A program made the translations under genes and the position numbers. From assembly GCA_050692555.1 (NCBI GenBank), contig JBOGVS010000006.1, positions 1 through 64,000 on the forward strand: a DNA stretch of 64,000 nucleotides, in the 5' to 3' direction. The stretch is from DAITPV01 sp050692555. Its GTDB lineage: Bacteria > Actinomycetota > UBA4738 > CALAEC01. How positions within the stretch are numbered: the first letter of the stretch is position 1; each line of letters starts with the position of its first letter. Below, in pieces: positions 8,741 to 16,822 of the stretch. Below the pieces are notes generated by a model that saw nothing but the letters and a program-made list of their open reading frames with translations, searched no databases and was not told where the DNA came from.

Positions 8741-9617
8741 CGGGCTTTGGGCCTTCCTGGAGCACCGCCAGGCCGCACCGCCGACAGAACCGTGAGCCCG
8801 GAGCCGCCGGACGGCCGCACCGCTCGCAGGCTCGCTTTTCGACCGGGATGAACCGGTCGTCCTGGTGCCTCCCGGTTCGGGCCGCCCGACCCTCGCGCTC
8901 CAGCTTCACCAGGTGTGCCAGCACGGACCGGGCCGCCACCGGGAACATCTCGGGGGGGACCTCCGTGCCGTATATCCCGGGCACCATCTCATCGGGAGTC
9001 TGCTTGCCCTCGGCCAGGGCCCCGAGGATCTGCTCCTCGCGTTGGGCCCGGTGCCGCAGGTAGAACTCCAGGCGGCCTTTGGGGGTGAAGATCACCGGCC
9101 CGTGCCCCGGGTAGATCCGCTTCGGTTCGAGATCGAGCATCTTCTGAAGCGATCGGACGTACGCGCCCATGTCTCCTTCCGGCGGGCTGATCACGCTGGT
9201 CCCCCGGCCCAGCACCGCATCGCCGGTGAACAACAGCCCGTCCGGCTCCACGACGAACGCCAGGTGGTCCGGAGTGTGGCCGGGCGTGTGCACCACCCGG
9301 ATCCGGACCGCACCCGCCTCCACAACCTGGCCGTCCTCCAACGGCTCCTCGCCATCCTGGGGACGGAACGACTTCACCGGGGCGCCGGTGGCCTCGGACA
9401 GACGGCGGGATCCGGGGGCGTGGTCGGGGTGGTGGTGGGTGACCAGGATGGCGTGGATGGGCTCGGCCTCCTCGGCCACAGTGAGAATGTGCCCGGCGTC
9501 TTCGTCGGGACCGGGGTCGATCACCACCGACGGTCCCTGGCCCACGATCCAGGTGTTGGTTCCCTCCAGGGTGAAAGGCCCGGGGTTGGGGGCCAGGACA
9601 CGGATCACCCGGGTCAT
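8724..9617 (-). CDS. MBL-fold metallohydrolase, LACTB2-like, with C-terminal zinc ribbon
   Basis: The 297-residue protein has the metallo-beta-lactamase signature THHHPDHAPG, with further ligands in HTPGHTPDH, FTGDAVL and YPGHGP. The stretch after it (EFYLRHRAQREEQIL) resembles the C-terminal helical/winged region of LACTB2-type enzymes, which include endoribonucleases. A zinc ribbon CERCG...CRRCG ends the protein. The true start is the ATG at 9617, within an ATGA overlap with the upstream NUDIX gene, so translation is coupled. MBL-fold and NUDIX genes are also near neighbours in the Rv3672c-Rv3677c region of Mycobacterium tuberculosis. The substrate is unknown. Confidence 0.88.
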   Translation of the reverse strand: MTRVIRVLAPNPGPFTLEGTNTWIVGQGPSVVIDPGPDEDAGHILTVAEEAEPIHAILVTHHHPDHAPGSRRLSEATGAPVKSFRPQDGEEPLEDGQVVEAGAVRIRVVHTPGHTPDHLAFVVEPDGLLFTGDAVLGRGTSVISPPEGDMGAYVRSLQKMLDLEPKRIYPGHGPVIFTPKGRLEFYLRHRAQREEQILGALAEGKQTPDEMVPGIYGTEVPPEMFPVAARSVLAHLVKLEREGRAARTGRHQDDRFIPVEKRACERCGRPAAPGSRFCRRCGLAVLQEGPKPGTRTD

Positions 9618-10210
9618 CGCCGCGGCGAGACCTGCTCTACCCGGAGGGCCAGAACGTCTTCCACGCTTCGGCACCTGGCCAGGGCGTTGAGGGTGACGAG
9701 CGTGGGCCAGATGATCGAAGCCCCTCCACGGTTCGCCGCCTCCAGGATGTCGGAGGGACGAGCCCACCACGCCTCGACGATCTCCTCTCCGTCCGGCGTG
9801 ACTCGTAGACCGGGCGGCGCCGCGGTGGCGAAGAACCGGGCGTCGTAGCGGGTCTCGAAGAACTCTGGGGCCACCCATCGGGCCACCTCCACCAGCACGC
9901 CGGAGGGCGGCGGGTCGAAACGAATGGCCTCGATCGGCTCCTCCGGACGGCGGGCCACCGGGCCATCGGCGGTGAGCAGGACTCCCGCCTCCTCGTGGAG
10001 CTCCCGGACGGCGCAGGCCCGGGCCACCTCCGCGGCGTCCCCGAACAGGCGGACGGCCAGGGCCCGATCACCGGGCTCGATGGCCCCGCCGGGGAATACC
10101 ACGTGCCCGGGGAGGAACCGGGTCGTCTCCGAGCGACGGAGGGCCAGCACCTGGACACGGTCCCCTTCGGATCGGGCCACGATCACGGTCGCCGCCGGCC
10201 TGGGCTCCAT
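9614..10210 (-). CDS. NUDIX hydrolase
   Basis: This 198-residue protein should hydrolyse a nucleoside-diphosphate-linked substrate. The Nudix box is recognisable in HVVFPGGAIEPGD followed by ARACAVRELHEEAGVLL, which supplies the REUxEExGU core with its metal-binding glutamates. The spacing between the glycine and the helix is longer than in the minimal box, as in the CoA-pyrophosphatase-like/NUDT19-like branch. Its stop codon overlaps the start of the MBL-fold gene (ATGA), so the two are one transcriptional unit. The exact substrate is not visible. Confidence 0.85.
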   Translation of the reverse strand: MEPRPAATVIVARSEGDRVQVLALRRSETTRFLPGHVVFPGGAIEPGDRALAVRLFGDAAEVARACAVRELHEEAGVLLTADGPVARRPEEPIEAIRFDPPPSGVLVEVARWVAPEFFETRYDARFFATAAPPGLRVTPDGEEIVEAWWARPSDILEAANRGGASIIWPTLVTLNALARCRSVEDVLALRVEQVSPRR

Positions 10211-10305
10211 TTCGCCGTGATTGTCGCAGGGTTCCGGTACGGTGATGATGGAAAAGGTCCCCCCTCGGTCTGTTGCCAGATATACGGTCGTGGAGGTATG
10301 GTTAT

Positions 10306-10548
10306 ATGGCTATGAAGACGACCCTCAATCTGGACGACGAGCTCCTCCGCGCGGCCAAGAAGGCCGCGGCCGACAGGGGAATCACCCTGACCAGGTTCGT
10401 GGAGAACGCTCTCCGGGAAGCACTCCGACGGCGGAGGGACGGCAAGCCCTTCCGGTTCGAGTGGGTCACCGAGAAGGGAGTGGGGCCCCCTGCGGTGGAC
10501 ATCAGCGACCGGAAGGCTCTGTGGGACGCCATGGAGGGCCGGACCTGA
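10306..10548 (+). CDS. vapB: VapB-type ribbon-helix-helix antitoxin
   Basis: The 80-residue protein starts MAMKTTLNLDDELLRAAKKA, a typical ribbon-helix-helix DNA-binding segment (strand, then two helices ending NALREAL). The second half is a short toxin-binding tail ending WDAMEGRT. The ATG at 10306 is nine bases after a GGAGG site (292-296 in the 10,000 block); a second ATG at 10312 is also possible. The stop TGA overlaps the likely toxin start. In VapBC systems the antitoxin neutralises the PIN nuclease and represses its own promoter. The A+T-rich bases around 10278-10312 are the probable operator. Confidence 0.87.
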   Translation: MAMKTTLNLDDELLRAAKKAAADRGITLTRFVENALREALRRRRDGKPFRFEWVTEKGVGPPAVDISDRKALWDAMEGRT

Positions 10549-10976
10549 TCGCGGTCGACACGAACATCCTCGTGTACGCCTATCGCGAGGAGGCTGAGCA
10601 ACACCACAGGGCGGTTGGGGCGCTGTTCGATCTGGCAACCGGAAACGAGCCGTGGGGCTTGCCGGTGTTCGTGATGGGTGAGTTCCTTCGAGTGCTGACG
10701 CATCCGAGCATCCTCCGGCCTCCGAGCAAGCCGGCAAGGGTAATCCAGGCCCTCGAGAGCATCATGGCCAGTCCCACGGTTCACGTACTGTTACCCGGCG
10801 ACCGGTTTTGGACCCTCCTTCGAGACACGGTTACGACCGGCGCCGCCCACGGCAACCAGGTCCAAGACGCAGAGATCGTGGCCGTGTGCCGGGAGCACGG
10901 CGTCGACACGATCCTCACCGAGGATCGGGACCTCCTCAGGTTCCCCTCGATCCGGGTCCGGACCCTTACAGGCTGA
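10545..10976 (+). CDS. vapC: VapC-type PIN-domain ribonuclease toxin
   Basis: The product is a PIN-fold RNase of about 143 residues. Metal-binding acids are Asp in AVDTNILVYAY, Glu in VMGEFLRVL, Asp in QVQDAEIVAVC and Asp in ILTEDRDLLRF. VapC toxins cleave RNA, often tRNA or rRNA. The family normally starts MIAVDTN. Here the codon in that place is CTG (10545-10547), six bases after a GGAGGG site and overlapping the antitoxin stop as CTGA. An in-frame GTG at 10521 is the canonical alternative and would add eight residues. The 3' end overlaps the convergent LVIVD gene by 11 bases. Confidence 0.88.
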   Translation: MIAVDTNILVYAYREEAEQHHRAVGALFDLATGNEPWGLPVFVMGEFLRVLTHPSILRPPSKPARVIQALESIMASPTVHVLLPGDRFWTLLRDTVTTGAAHGNQVQDAEIVAVCREHGVDTILTEDRDLLRFPSIRVRTLTG

Positions 10977-12402
10977 TCCGGCAGGCGTACCCGAACGTCG
11001 GGCTGGCGGCCCCCGTAGTGGGGGCCACGGCCTGCCACTCCATCTTGATCGGCGCGGTCACCGTGGGAGCCGTGTGCTCCGCGCACTCCTTCTGGCTCAT
11101 GCCCTTGCACCGGCCCCCGCGCTCCGAGAGGGGACCGATCGTGGGGCGGTCGAACTCCAGGATGTCGATCCCCCGTCCGGCATCCAGCGAGTACAGGATC
11201 CGGCCGGCCGGATCCGTGGGTGCGAAGTACGCGGCCCACGTGGCTGAGGTGGGAGGGATGAAGTAGCCGATCTGCCGGATATCCGAGGGGTCGTGCACGT
11301 CGAGCAGCCGGACGCCCTGCTCGTACCACCCCTGGGCCACCACGTTCTTCCGGACGTCGAAGTAGTGGGCCGAGCACACGGCGGCAGGTTGCGCCGCGTC
11401 CGCCAGAAGCTCCGTGGTCCACGAGTCCATGGGCTGGAGGTCCTGGCCGGTCGGCTTCCGCTTCTTCTCCACCAGCGGGAGCGACCAGGTCTGGAACGAG
11501 CCGGCGCCGCGGCAGCCGGGGCGGGTGTAGTCCTCCTCGGTGATGAACACCACGTCGTCGCGGCCCAGGCGACGGGAGTTGTGGTGGATGAAGTCGTTGA
11601 GATTCCCGCCGTCCCCCAGGCCCAGCTCGTCCCCCGAGCCGAAGTCGTCGTACGTGCTCTGGCTGGCCGCCGGGTCCGTTCGGGCCGCCAGGAGGCCGTC
11701 GTGGTAGGCGGTCATGTCGAATGTCTGGGTGACCGCCCTGGCGTAGTTCGACGGGATCCGGTACCCCGCGGTCCCGTCGAACCCGGCCACCCATGCGATC
11801 CCCGCCCGGTCCACCTGCACGTCGTGGGCGGCCAGGCCTCCCACCGGGGTGGCGAAGGTCCCCAGGTTGACCGGGGCGGCCGGCACCCGCAGGTCAATGA
11901 CCCGGATCCCCCCACCGTCGGTGACCCACGCGAACCTGCAAGCCAGGATGCAGCTCGCAGTGTGCCCCGGTCCGCCGAACAGGGGATTCCCTCCCATCTG
12001 GTGGGTGGACAGCAGCGCGGGCTGGGCGGGATCCGAGACGTCGACGACGTACAGGATGCCCGTGCTCTCCGCAGCGTCGTTGCTGATCAGCAGGATGTCC
12101 CCGCCCAGGTCGACGTCCTCGTTCTCGAAGTGCGGCAGGGCAAGCGTGCCCAGCTGCGCGGGGGCGGCAGGGTCGGAGATGTCGTAGGTGGTGAGCCCGC
12201 CCAGGCCGGTCACGTACATCACGCCGCGGTCGAATCGGGCCCCGATGACCCCGGGGTTGGGGATGGTGGCCAGGAGGCTCACGTTGGCGGAGGCCATCGT
12301 CCCGGTGGGATCCTCCACGCCTCCGGCCGTGGCGGGGATCATCACCACAGCGGAAGCGATGAGAGCGAGGAGCCCGCGCCGAGCGACCATCCTGGTGCAC
12401 AT
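10966..12402 (-). CDS. Secreted LVIVD-repeat beta-propeller protein
   Basis: The 478-residue protein begins MCTRMVARRGLLALIASAVV, a signal peptide with cleavage near ATAGG. The body repeats the pattern TYDISDPAAPAQLG, YVVDVSDPAQPALL, VIDLRVPAAPVNLG and LLDVHDPSDIRQIG, the hallmark of LVIVD repeats that fold as beta-propeller blades. Cysteines occur in pairs late in the protein (GCRGAG, RCKGM, YACRI). Such proteins are extracellular and mostly uncharacterised. The ATG at 12402 follows GGAGG by seven bases. A longer open frame continues upstream to 12951, but it runs antisense to the MidA gene and is not credible. Confidence 0.85.
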   Translation of the reverse strand: MCTRMVARRGLLALIASAVVMIPATAGGVEDPTGTMASANVSLLATIPNPGVIGARFDRGVMYVTGLGGLTTYDISDPAAPAQLGTLALPHFENEDVDLGGDILLISNDAAESTGILYVVDVSDPAQPALLSTHQMGGNPLFGGPGHTASCILACRFAWVTDGGGIRVIDLRVPAAPVNLGTFATPVGGLAAHDVQVDRAGIAWVAGFDGTAGYRIPSNYARAVTQTFDMTAYHDGLLAARTDPAASQSTYDDFGSGDELGLGDGGNLNDFIHHNSRRLGRDDVVFITEEDYTRPGCRGAGSFQTWSLPLVEKKRKPTGQDLQPMDSWTTELLADAAQPAAVCSAHYFDVRKNVVAQGWYEQGVRLLDVHDPSDIRQIGYFIPPTSATWAAYFAPTDPAGRILYSLDAGRGIDILEFDRPTIGPLSERGGRCKGMSQKECAEHTAPTVTAPIKMEWQAVAPTTGAASPTFGYACRISL

Positions 12403-12471
12403 TTCGCCGCCTCCGGAGTCGCTCCCTGCTCTGGTACCGTGAATTCTTCGGCGACCCACGGAACGAACCGG

Positions 12472-13581
12472 ATGCAACGGACAACACTGCCCCTCCGCGA
12501 CCGAATACTCGGCCAGATCCGCGACCAAGGCCCGATCACCTTCGCCGCGTTCATGGAGGCCGCCCTGTACGACCCCGCCGAGGGGTTCTACGCCCGCCCG
12601 CCCGTCGGCGAGGGGGGCCACTTCGTCACCAGCCCGCACGTCTCTCCGGCGTTCGGCGACCTCACGGCCAGGCAGGTGGCCGAGACCTGGGACCTCCAGG
12701 GCCGGCCCCGCCCGTTCACGGTTGTCGAGGTAGGAGCGGGTGACGGCACGCTGGCCGGGCAGATCCTCCGCGCCGTCTCCACCGTCCCGGACCTGGCCGA
12801 GGCCCTCCGGTACGTGGGGGTGGAACGCAGCCCGGGAGCCATGGCCGCCCTCCGGGATGCAGGGATCGATGCTCACGACTCCCTCCCCGCCGTCGGGGCC
12901 ATCACCGGTTGCGTGATCGGGAACGAGGTCCTGGACAACGTTCCCTTCCACCGGCTCCGGGAGCTGAACGGTCGCGCCGTTGAGGTTTTCGTCGGAGCTG
13001 AGGGGGATCGACTCGTCGAGATGGAAGCGGAGGCGCCCGCCGAGCTCGTATCGTTGCTCGATCCTCCGTTGCGGCCGGGCGAGGAGCGCCCGGTGTCACC
13101 CGCCGCCCTGGAGCTCATCCGGGAGGTGGCCGCCGCGCTGGCCCGCGGGTACGCCTTCTTCTTCGACTACGGGTTCGGCGGCGAGATCACGCCGGGCCCG
13201 GTCCACGCCTACCGGGAGCACACCGTCCTGGCCGAGGTACTCGACGAGCCCGGCAGCCGGGACGTCACCGCCGCAGTGGACCTCGACGCGCTGGCAGCCG
13301 AGGGCCGGCGGTCGGGGCTCCAGGTGTGGGGGCCGGTGCCCCAGCGGGAGGCCCTCCTGGCGCTGGGGTACCGGATGTGGGCGGCCGGCGTTCGGCGGCG
13401 GCAATCAGACGCGGAGGCCCGGGAGAGCTGGCTGGAGGCCAACCGGCTTTACGAGGCCCGGAGCCGGGCCTCGATCCTGATCGACCCCGGCAAGCTCGGC
13501 GGCCTGTCACTCCTGGCGTTCGCCACGGAGGGTCTCCCCCCGCCGATGGCGGTCCTCGGCGACCGACAGACTGGCTGCTGA
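12472..13581 (+). CDS. SAM-dependent methyltransferase, MidA/NDUFAF7 family
   Basis: The 369-residue protein is a Methyltransf_28 (former DUF185) member. Its N-terminus has ITFAAFMEAALYDPAEGFYA and HFVTSPHVSPAFGDL; the SAM site is VVEVGAGDGTLAGQIL, and family motifs GNEVLDNVPFHRL and FFFDYGFGG follow. The human and Dictyostelium homologue NDUFAF7/MidA methylates an arginine of the complex I 49-kDa subunit NDUFS2. The bacterial counterpart of that subunit, NuoD, is encoded convergently 30 bases downstream. A functional link here is inference; family membership is clear. The ATG at 12472 is the only good start consistent with the family N-terminus. Confidence 0.9.
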   Translation: MQRTTLPLRDRILGQIRDQGPITFAAFMEAALYDPAEGFYARPPVGEGGHFVTSPHVSPAFGDLTARQVAETWDLQGRPRPFTVVEVGAGDGTLAGQILRAVSTVPDLAEALRYVGVERSPGAMAALRDAGIDAHDSLPAVGAITGCVIGNEVLDNVPFHRLRELNGRAVEVFVGAEGDRLVEMEAEAPAELVSLLDPPLRPGEERPVSPAALELIREVAAALARGYAFFFDYGFGGEITPGPVHAYREHTVLAEVLDEPGSRDVTAAVDLDALAAEGRRSGLQVWGPVPQREALLALGYRMWAAGVRRRQSDAEARESWLEANRLYEARSRASILIDPGKLGGLSLLAFATEGLPPPMAVLGDRQTGC

Positions 13582-13611
13582 CGCGATAGTTCAATCCGCC
13601 CTGACTGATCT

Positions 13612-14802
13612 CTAGCGGTCGATGTCACCGACCACGAAGAACACCGATCCCAGGATGGCGATGAGGTCCGCGAGCAGCTGGTCCTTCAGCATCATGGGCA
13701 GCACCGACACGTTGGAGAAGGAGGCCGTCCGCATCTTCAGGCGGTACGGGAACTCCTTGTTGTCACCGACCAGGTAGTAGCCCATGAGGCCGAGCGGGTT
13801 CTCAGTGCGAACGTAGATCTCTCCCTCCGGGAACTTGTTCGGGATCTTCTTGGCCACGAACTCGCCGGCCGGGAGCTTCTCCATGCACTGCTCGACGATG
13901 TTGCAGGACTGGTGCATCCGCTGCACCAGGACCCACAGCCGGTCGTAGCAGTCCCCAACTTCGCCCACGGGGACCTCGAACTCGACCTCGGAGTACTTCT
14001 CGTACGGTTCGTCCTTCCGGGAATCCATCGGAACACCCGAGGCGTGGAGCACCGGGCCGGAGACGCCGTAGGACACAGCCACGTCGGGGGGTAGGATCCC
14101 CACGTTCTTGGTCCGGGCGGCGATGATGTCGTTTCCCATGATCAGGTTGTCGAAGTCGCGGAGCTTCTTGCGGATCCACTTCAGGACCTCGGCGGACTGC
14201 TTGAGGAACCCTCGAGGAAGATCGTCCTTCAGGCCTCCCACACGGGCGAAGGAATGGTGCATCCGTGCCCCGGTGGCCGCCTCCATGAGGTCCTGGATCA
14301 TCTCCCGCTCCCGGAACGCGTAGAACATCGGAGTCATCGCCCCGAGCTCCAGCGGGTAGGAGCCCGTGAACATCAGGTGGGAGAGGACTCGGTTCCACTC
14401 GGCCATCATGGTGCGGATCCACCGGGCCCGTTCTGGGACCTCCACCCCGGCCAGCCGCTCCACGGCGATGCACCATCCCAGCTCGTTGTTGAACGCCGAC
14501 AGCCAGTCGTGGCGGTTCATGAGGACCAGCACCTGCCGGTGGTCCCGAACCTCGGCCAGCTTCTCCGCGGCCCGGTGCATGTAGCCGACCACGGGCTCCG
14601 CGTGCCGGATCTTCTCGCCGTCGAGCTCGAGAACCAGCCGGAGCACCCCGTGCGTGGAGGGGTGCGCGGGGCCGATGTTGAGGACCATCTCCTCCGTGGA
14701 GAGGTCCCGCTCGGTGGTGGTGATGATGTCCACCCCGCCGCCCCGGAGGAGCCATTGCTCCCCCATCTGCGTGGACGCGGGGCGCTGCTCGGTGTCCGAC
14801 AT
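13612..14802 (-). CDS. nuoD: NADH-quinone oxidoreductase subunit D, encoded without other nuo genes
   Basis: The 396-residue protein matches the 49-kDa/NuoD subunit along its length: GPAHPSTHGVLRLVLELDGE, GYMHRAAEKLAEVR, GWCIAVERLAGVEVPERA, EREMIQDLMEAATG, GNDIIAARTKNVG, then ENPLGLMGYYLVGD and a C-terminus near GDIDR in place of the common GEVDR. In complex I this subunit helps form the quinone site and docks the N2 cluster subunit NuoB. No nuoA, B, C or E-N gene is in the window, so the rest of the complex must be elsewhere or absent. Arg77 (HRAAEK) matches the arginine methylated in human NDUFS2. The ATG at 14802 gives the normal family length; the open frame beyond it is antisense to the next gene. 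Confidence 0.92.
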   Translation of the reverse strand: MSDTEQRPASTQMGEQWLLRGGGVDIITTTERDLSTEEMVLNIGPAHPSTHGVLRLVLELDGEKIRHAEPVVGYMHRAAEKLAEVRDHRQVLVLMNRHDWLSAFNNELGWCIAVERLAGVEVPERARWIRTMMAEWNRVLSHLMFTGSYPLELGAMTPMFYAFREREMIQDLMEAATGARMHHSFARVGGLKDDLPRGFLKQSAEVLKWIRKKLRDFDNLIMGNDIIAARTKNVGILPPDVAVSYGVSGPVLHASGVPMDSRKDEPYEKYSEVEFEVPVGEVGDCYDRLWVLVQRMHQSCNIVEQCMEKLPAGEFVAKKIPNKFPEGEIYVRTENPLGLMGYYLVGDNKEFPYRLKMRTASFSNVSVLPMMLKDQLLADLIAILGSVFFVVGDIDR

Positions 14803-14928
14803 TGGCAGCCCTAGCCTACCGGAAGCGGTGGATCCTCCCGGTTCCCGCCTGTCGTAACCCTTCCCTATCCTGAGCTCACCTCCCCCGAGGATACCTTCCT
14901 GTTGTCTGGAAGGAGGAGGGAGGGGACA

Positions 14929-15384
14929 ATGACGGTGGACGAGCGTTCTCGTCATGCGCTCTACAGGAAGCTCGAGGAGATCTTGGGCCGTGAGGATGCC
15001 ACGACGCTGATGGAGCACCTCCCGCCGGTCGGCTGGGCGGGTGTCGCCACCAAGCGCGACCTCGATCATCTCGCGGTAGCCACCAAGCGCGACCTCGATC
15101 ATCTGGCGGTAGCCACCAAGCGCGACCTCGATCATCTCGCGGTAGCCACCAAGCGAGACCTCGATCATCTCGCCGAGGCCAACCAGCGCGACCACAGCCA
15201 CCTTCAAGCCGACCTCGTGCAACTCGAGATCCGGATGACCGGGCGGATGGAGACCATGGAGCACCGCGTGCTGGCCACCTTCCGCAAGGAGCTGACGTCT
15301 CAGACGCGAACCTTCGCCCTGGCGATGACCGGCTCGTTCCTCACCGCCGCGGGCATCGCCGTGGCGGCTGCCGTCGCGCTCTGA
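14929..15384 (+). CDS. Coiled-coil, C-terminally anchored membrane protein with tandem repeats
   Basis: The product of about 151 residues has a soluble N-terminal helix region (RHALYRKLEEILGREDAT), four copies of the 11-residue unit ATKRDLDHLAV, a charged coiled-coil stretch and a single C-terminal membrane helix (MTGSFLTAAGIAVAAAVAL). The shape resembles DUF1640/CCDC90-like proteins. A strong AGGAGGAGGGAGGGG site supports the ATG at 14929. The complementary segments CCTTCC (14894-14899) and GGAAGG (14908-14913) could fold over the 5' edge of that site. The role is unknown. It precedes the NADH dehydrogenase gene by 16 bases and may be co-transcribed with it. Confidence 0.75.
   Translation: MTVDERSRHALYRKLEEILGREDATTLMEHLPPVGWAGVATKRDLDHLAVATKRDLDHLAVATKRDLDHLAVATKRDLDHLAEANQRDHSHLQADLVQLEIRMTGRMETMEHRVLATFRKELTSQTRTFALAMTGSFLTAAGIAVAAAVAL
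15046..15177 (+). repeat. Four tandem 33-bp coding repeats
   Basis: Units at 15046-15078, 15079-15111, 15112-15144 and 15145-15177 are nearly identical and each encodes ATKRDLDHLAV or a close variant. Near-identity at the DNA level points to recent expansion by slippage or recombination, so copy number may vary between strains. Confidence 0.9.
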
Positions 15385-15400
15385 ACGCCGGCCGGGTTCC

Positions 15401-16747
15401 GTGGTGAGCCGGCGGCCTCGGATCCTGATCGTCGGGGGCGGCTACGTCGGCATGTACACCGCCATCGGGCTGCTCAAACGGGCACCGATCGGTTCCCTGG
15501 ATATCACGTTGGTGGCGCCGGAGAGCTTCATGCTGTACCAGCCGTTGCTCCCCGAGGCCGCGTCGGGGAACATCGAGCCCCGCCACGTGGTGATCCCGTT
15601 GCGCCGGGTCCTGAAGGGAGCCCGGATCCTGACCGGCAGGATCGCTTCTCTCGATCAAGGCCGTCGCGTCGCCACCGTGGCGCCCGCGGAGGGCGATCCT
15701 CACGAGGTGGCCTTCGACCACCTGGTGGTCGGCGTGGGTGCGGTCTCCCGGGTGGTCCCCGTGCCCGGCCTGGCGGAGAGCGCCGTGGGATTCACCTCGG
15801 TGACCGAGGCCATCTACCTCCGCAACCGGGTCCTCTCGTCCATGGACCTGGCCGAGTCCACTCGCGACGAGTCGATCCGCCGCAAAGCACTCACGTTCGT
15901 GTTCGTGGGGGGAGGGTACTCCGGCGTGCAGGGGCTGGCGGAGCTGGAGGACCTCGCTCGCGACGCGTGCCGGTACTACCGAACCGTACGGCGACAGGAC
16001 ATGCGGTGGGTCCTGGTCGAGGCGACCGACACCATCCTGCCGGAGATCGGGCCGGAGCTGGCCGGCTATGCCGTTCAGCGCCTCCAGCGGCGCGACATCG
16101 AGGTTCACCTGGAGACCCGCCTCGAATCGGCCGTCGGTGGGCGGATCGAGCTGTCCAACGGCGACGGGTTCGAAGCCGACACCCTGGTGTGGACGGCCGG
16201 AGTGCGAGCCCACCCGGTGGCCGAGCGGCTCGGCCTGCCGACCGGCGAGCGCGGCCGCCTGGTGGTCGACGAGTACCTGCGGGTCCAGGACGCCGACCGT
16301 GCGTGGGCGGCCGGGGACTGTGCCGCGGTGCCGGACCTGGTGGGCGGCGGGCTGTGCCCGCCCACGGCTCAGCACGCCCTGCGCCAGGCCCGCCGCCTGG
16401 CCAAGAACCTGCTGGCCACCCTGGGGGGACGCCGGCTCAAGCCGTTTCGGTACCGGCAGCTCGGGTCGCTGGTGTCCCTGGGAACCGCCAAGGGGGTGGC
16501 CAGGGTGCTCGGCGTGCGGCTCCGGGGATTTCCTGCCTGGTTCCTTCACCGCAGCTACCACCTCCTGGTGCTGCCCACGATCAACCGGAGGATCCGGATC
16601 ATGGCCGACTGGACGCTGGCGGCGTTCTTCCGCCGCGACGTGGTGCAGCTGGGGTCGCTCCAGCGGCCCCGCGACCCGTTCGCCCAGGCCCTCGGCGAGG
16701 ACCCCGGCACCGCCGGAAGCGCGCCACCCGGTCCAACTGCGGCCTGA
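15401..16747 (+). CDS. Type II NADH dehydrogenase-like FAD/NAD(P)-binding oxidoreductase
   Basis: The 448-residue flavoprotein has the FAD-binding motif ILIVGGGYVGMYTAIGL at its N-terminus and a second dinucleotide motif FVFVGGGYSGVQGLAEL at about residue 165. VWTAGVRAHPVA and the later FAD motif AWAAGDCAAVPD complete the NDH-2 pattern, and TAQHALRQA is typical of this family. NDH-2 passes electrons from NADH to quinone at the membrane surface without pumping protons. The C-terminal basic, aromatic stretch (FRYRQLGSL, GFPAWFLHRSYHLL) probably binds the membrane. The start is GTG at 15401. It lies near nuoD and midA, forming a small respiratory group. Confidence 0.88.
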   Translation: MVSRRPRILIVGGGYVGMYTAIGLLKRAPIGSLDITLVAPESFMLYQPLLPEAASGNIEPRHVVIPLRRVLKGARILTGRIASLDQGRRVATVAPAEGDPHEVAFDHLVVGVGAVSRVVPVPGLAESAVGFTSVTEAIYLRNRVLSSMDLAESTRDESIRRKALTFVFVGGGYSGVQGLAELEDLARDACRYYRTVRRQDMRWVLVEATDTILPEIGPELAGYAVQRLQRRDIEVHLETRLESAVGGRIELSNGDGFEADTLVWTAGVRAHPVAERLGLPTGERGRLVVDEYLRVQDADRAWAAGDCAAVPDLVGGGLCPPTAQHALRQARRLAKNLLATLGGRRLKPFRYRQLGSLVSLGTAKGVARVLGVRLRGFPAWFLHRSYHLLVLPTINRRIRIMADWTLAAFFRRDVVQLGSLQRPRDPFAQALGEDPGTAGSAPPGPTAA

Positions 16748-16762
16748 GCCACTCAAGAGTGC

Positions 16763-16790
16763 TTGAAACGGTCGAAACTCCCCATAGAAT
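16763..16790 (+). promoter_or_regulatory. Promoter of the first RTX-type gene
   Basis: TTGAAA (16763-16768) and TAGAAT (16785-16790) are separated by 16 bases. GAAAC occurs twice, ten bases apart, in and just after the -35 element. The same arrangement precedes the paralogous gene at 18808-18835, so selection has kept it or it was copied with the gene. Confidence 0.72.
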
Positions 16791-16822
16791 CGCCCTAGCC
16801 GCACCGAGGAGATGCCTCGGAC

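Noticed and set aside
12403..12951. Upstream extension of the LVIVD gene
   Set aside because: It is antisense to the MidA coding region, has no protein character, and the signal peptide and ribosome site fix the start at 12402.
15046..15177. 33-bp repeats as a possible CRISPR array
   Set aside because: The units are contiguous with no spacers, stay in frame and encode a coiled-coil protein.
14803..15264. Upstream extension of nuoD with repeated GGYREMIEVAL units
   Set aside because: The repeats are the antisense image of the tandem repeat gene at 14929; NuoD alignment starts at 14802.
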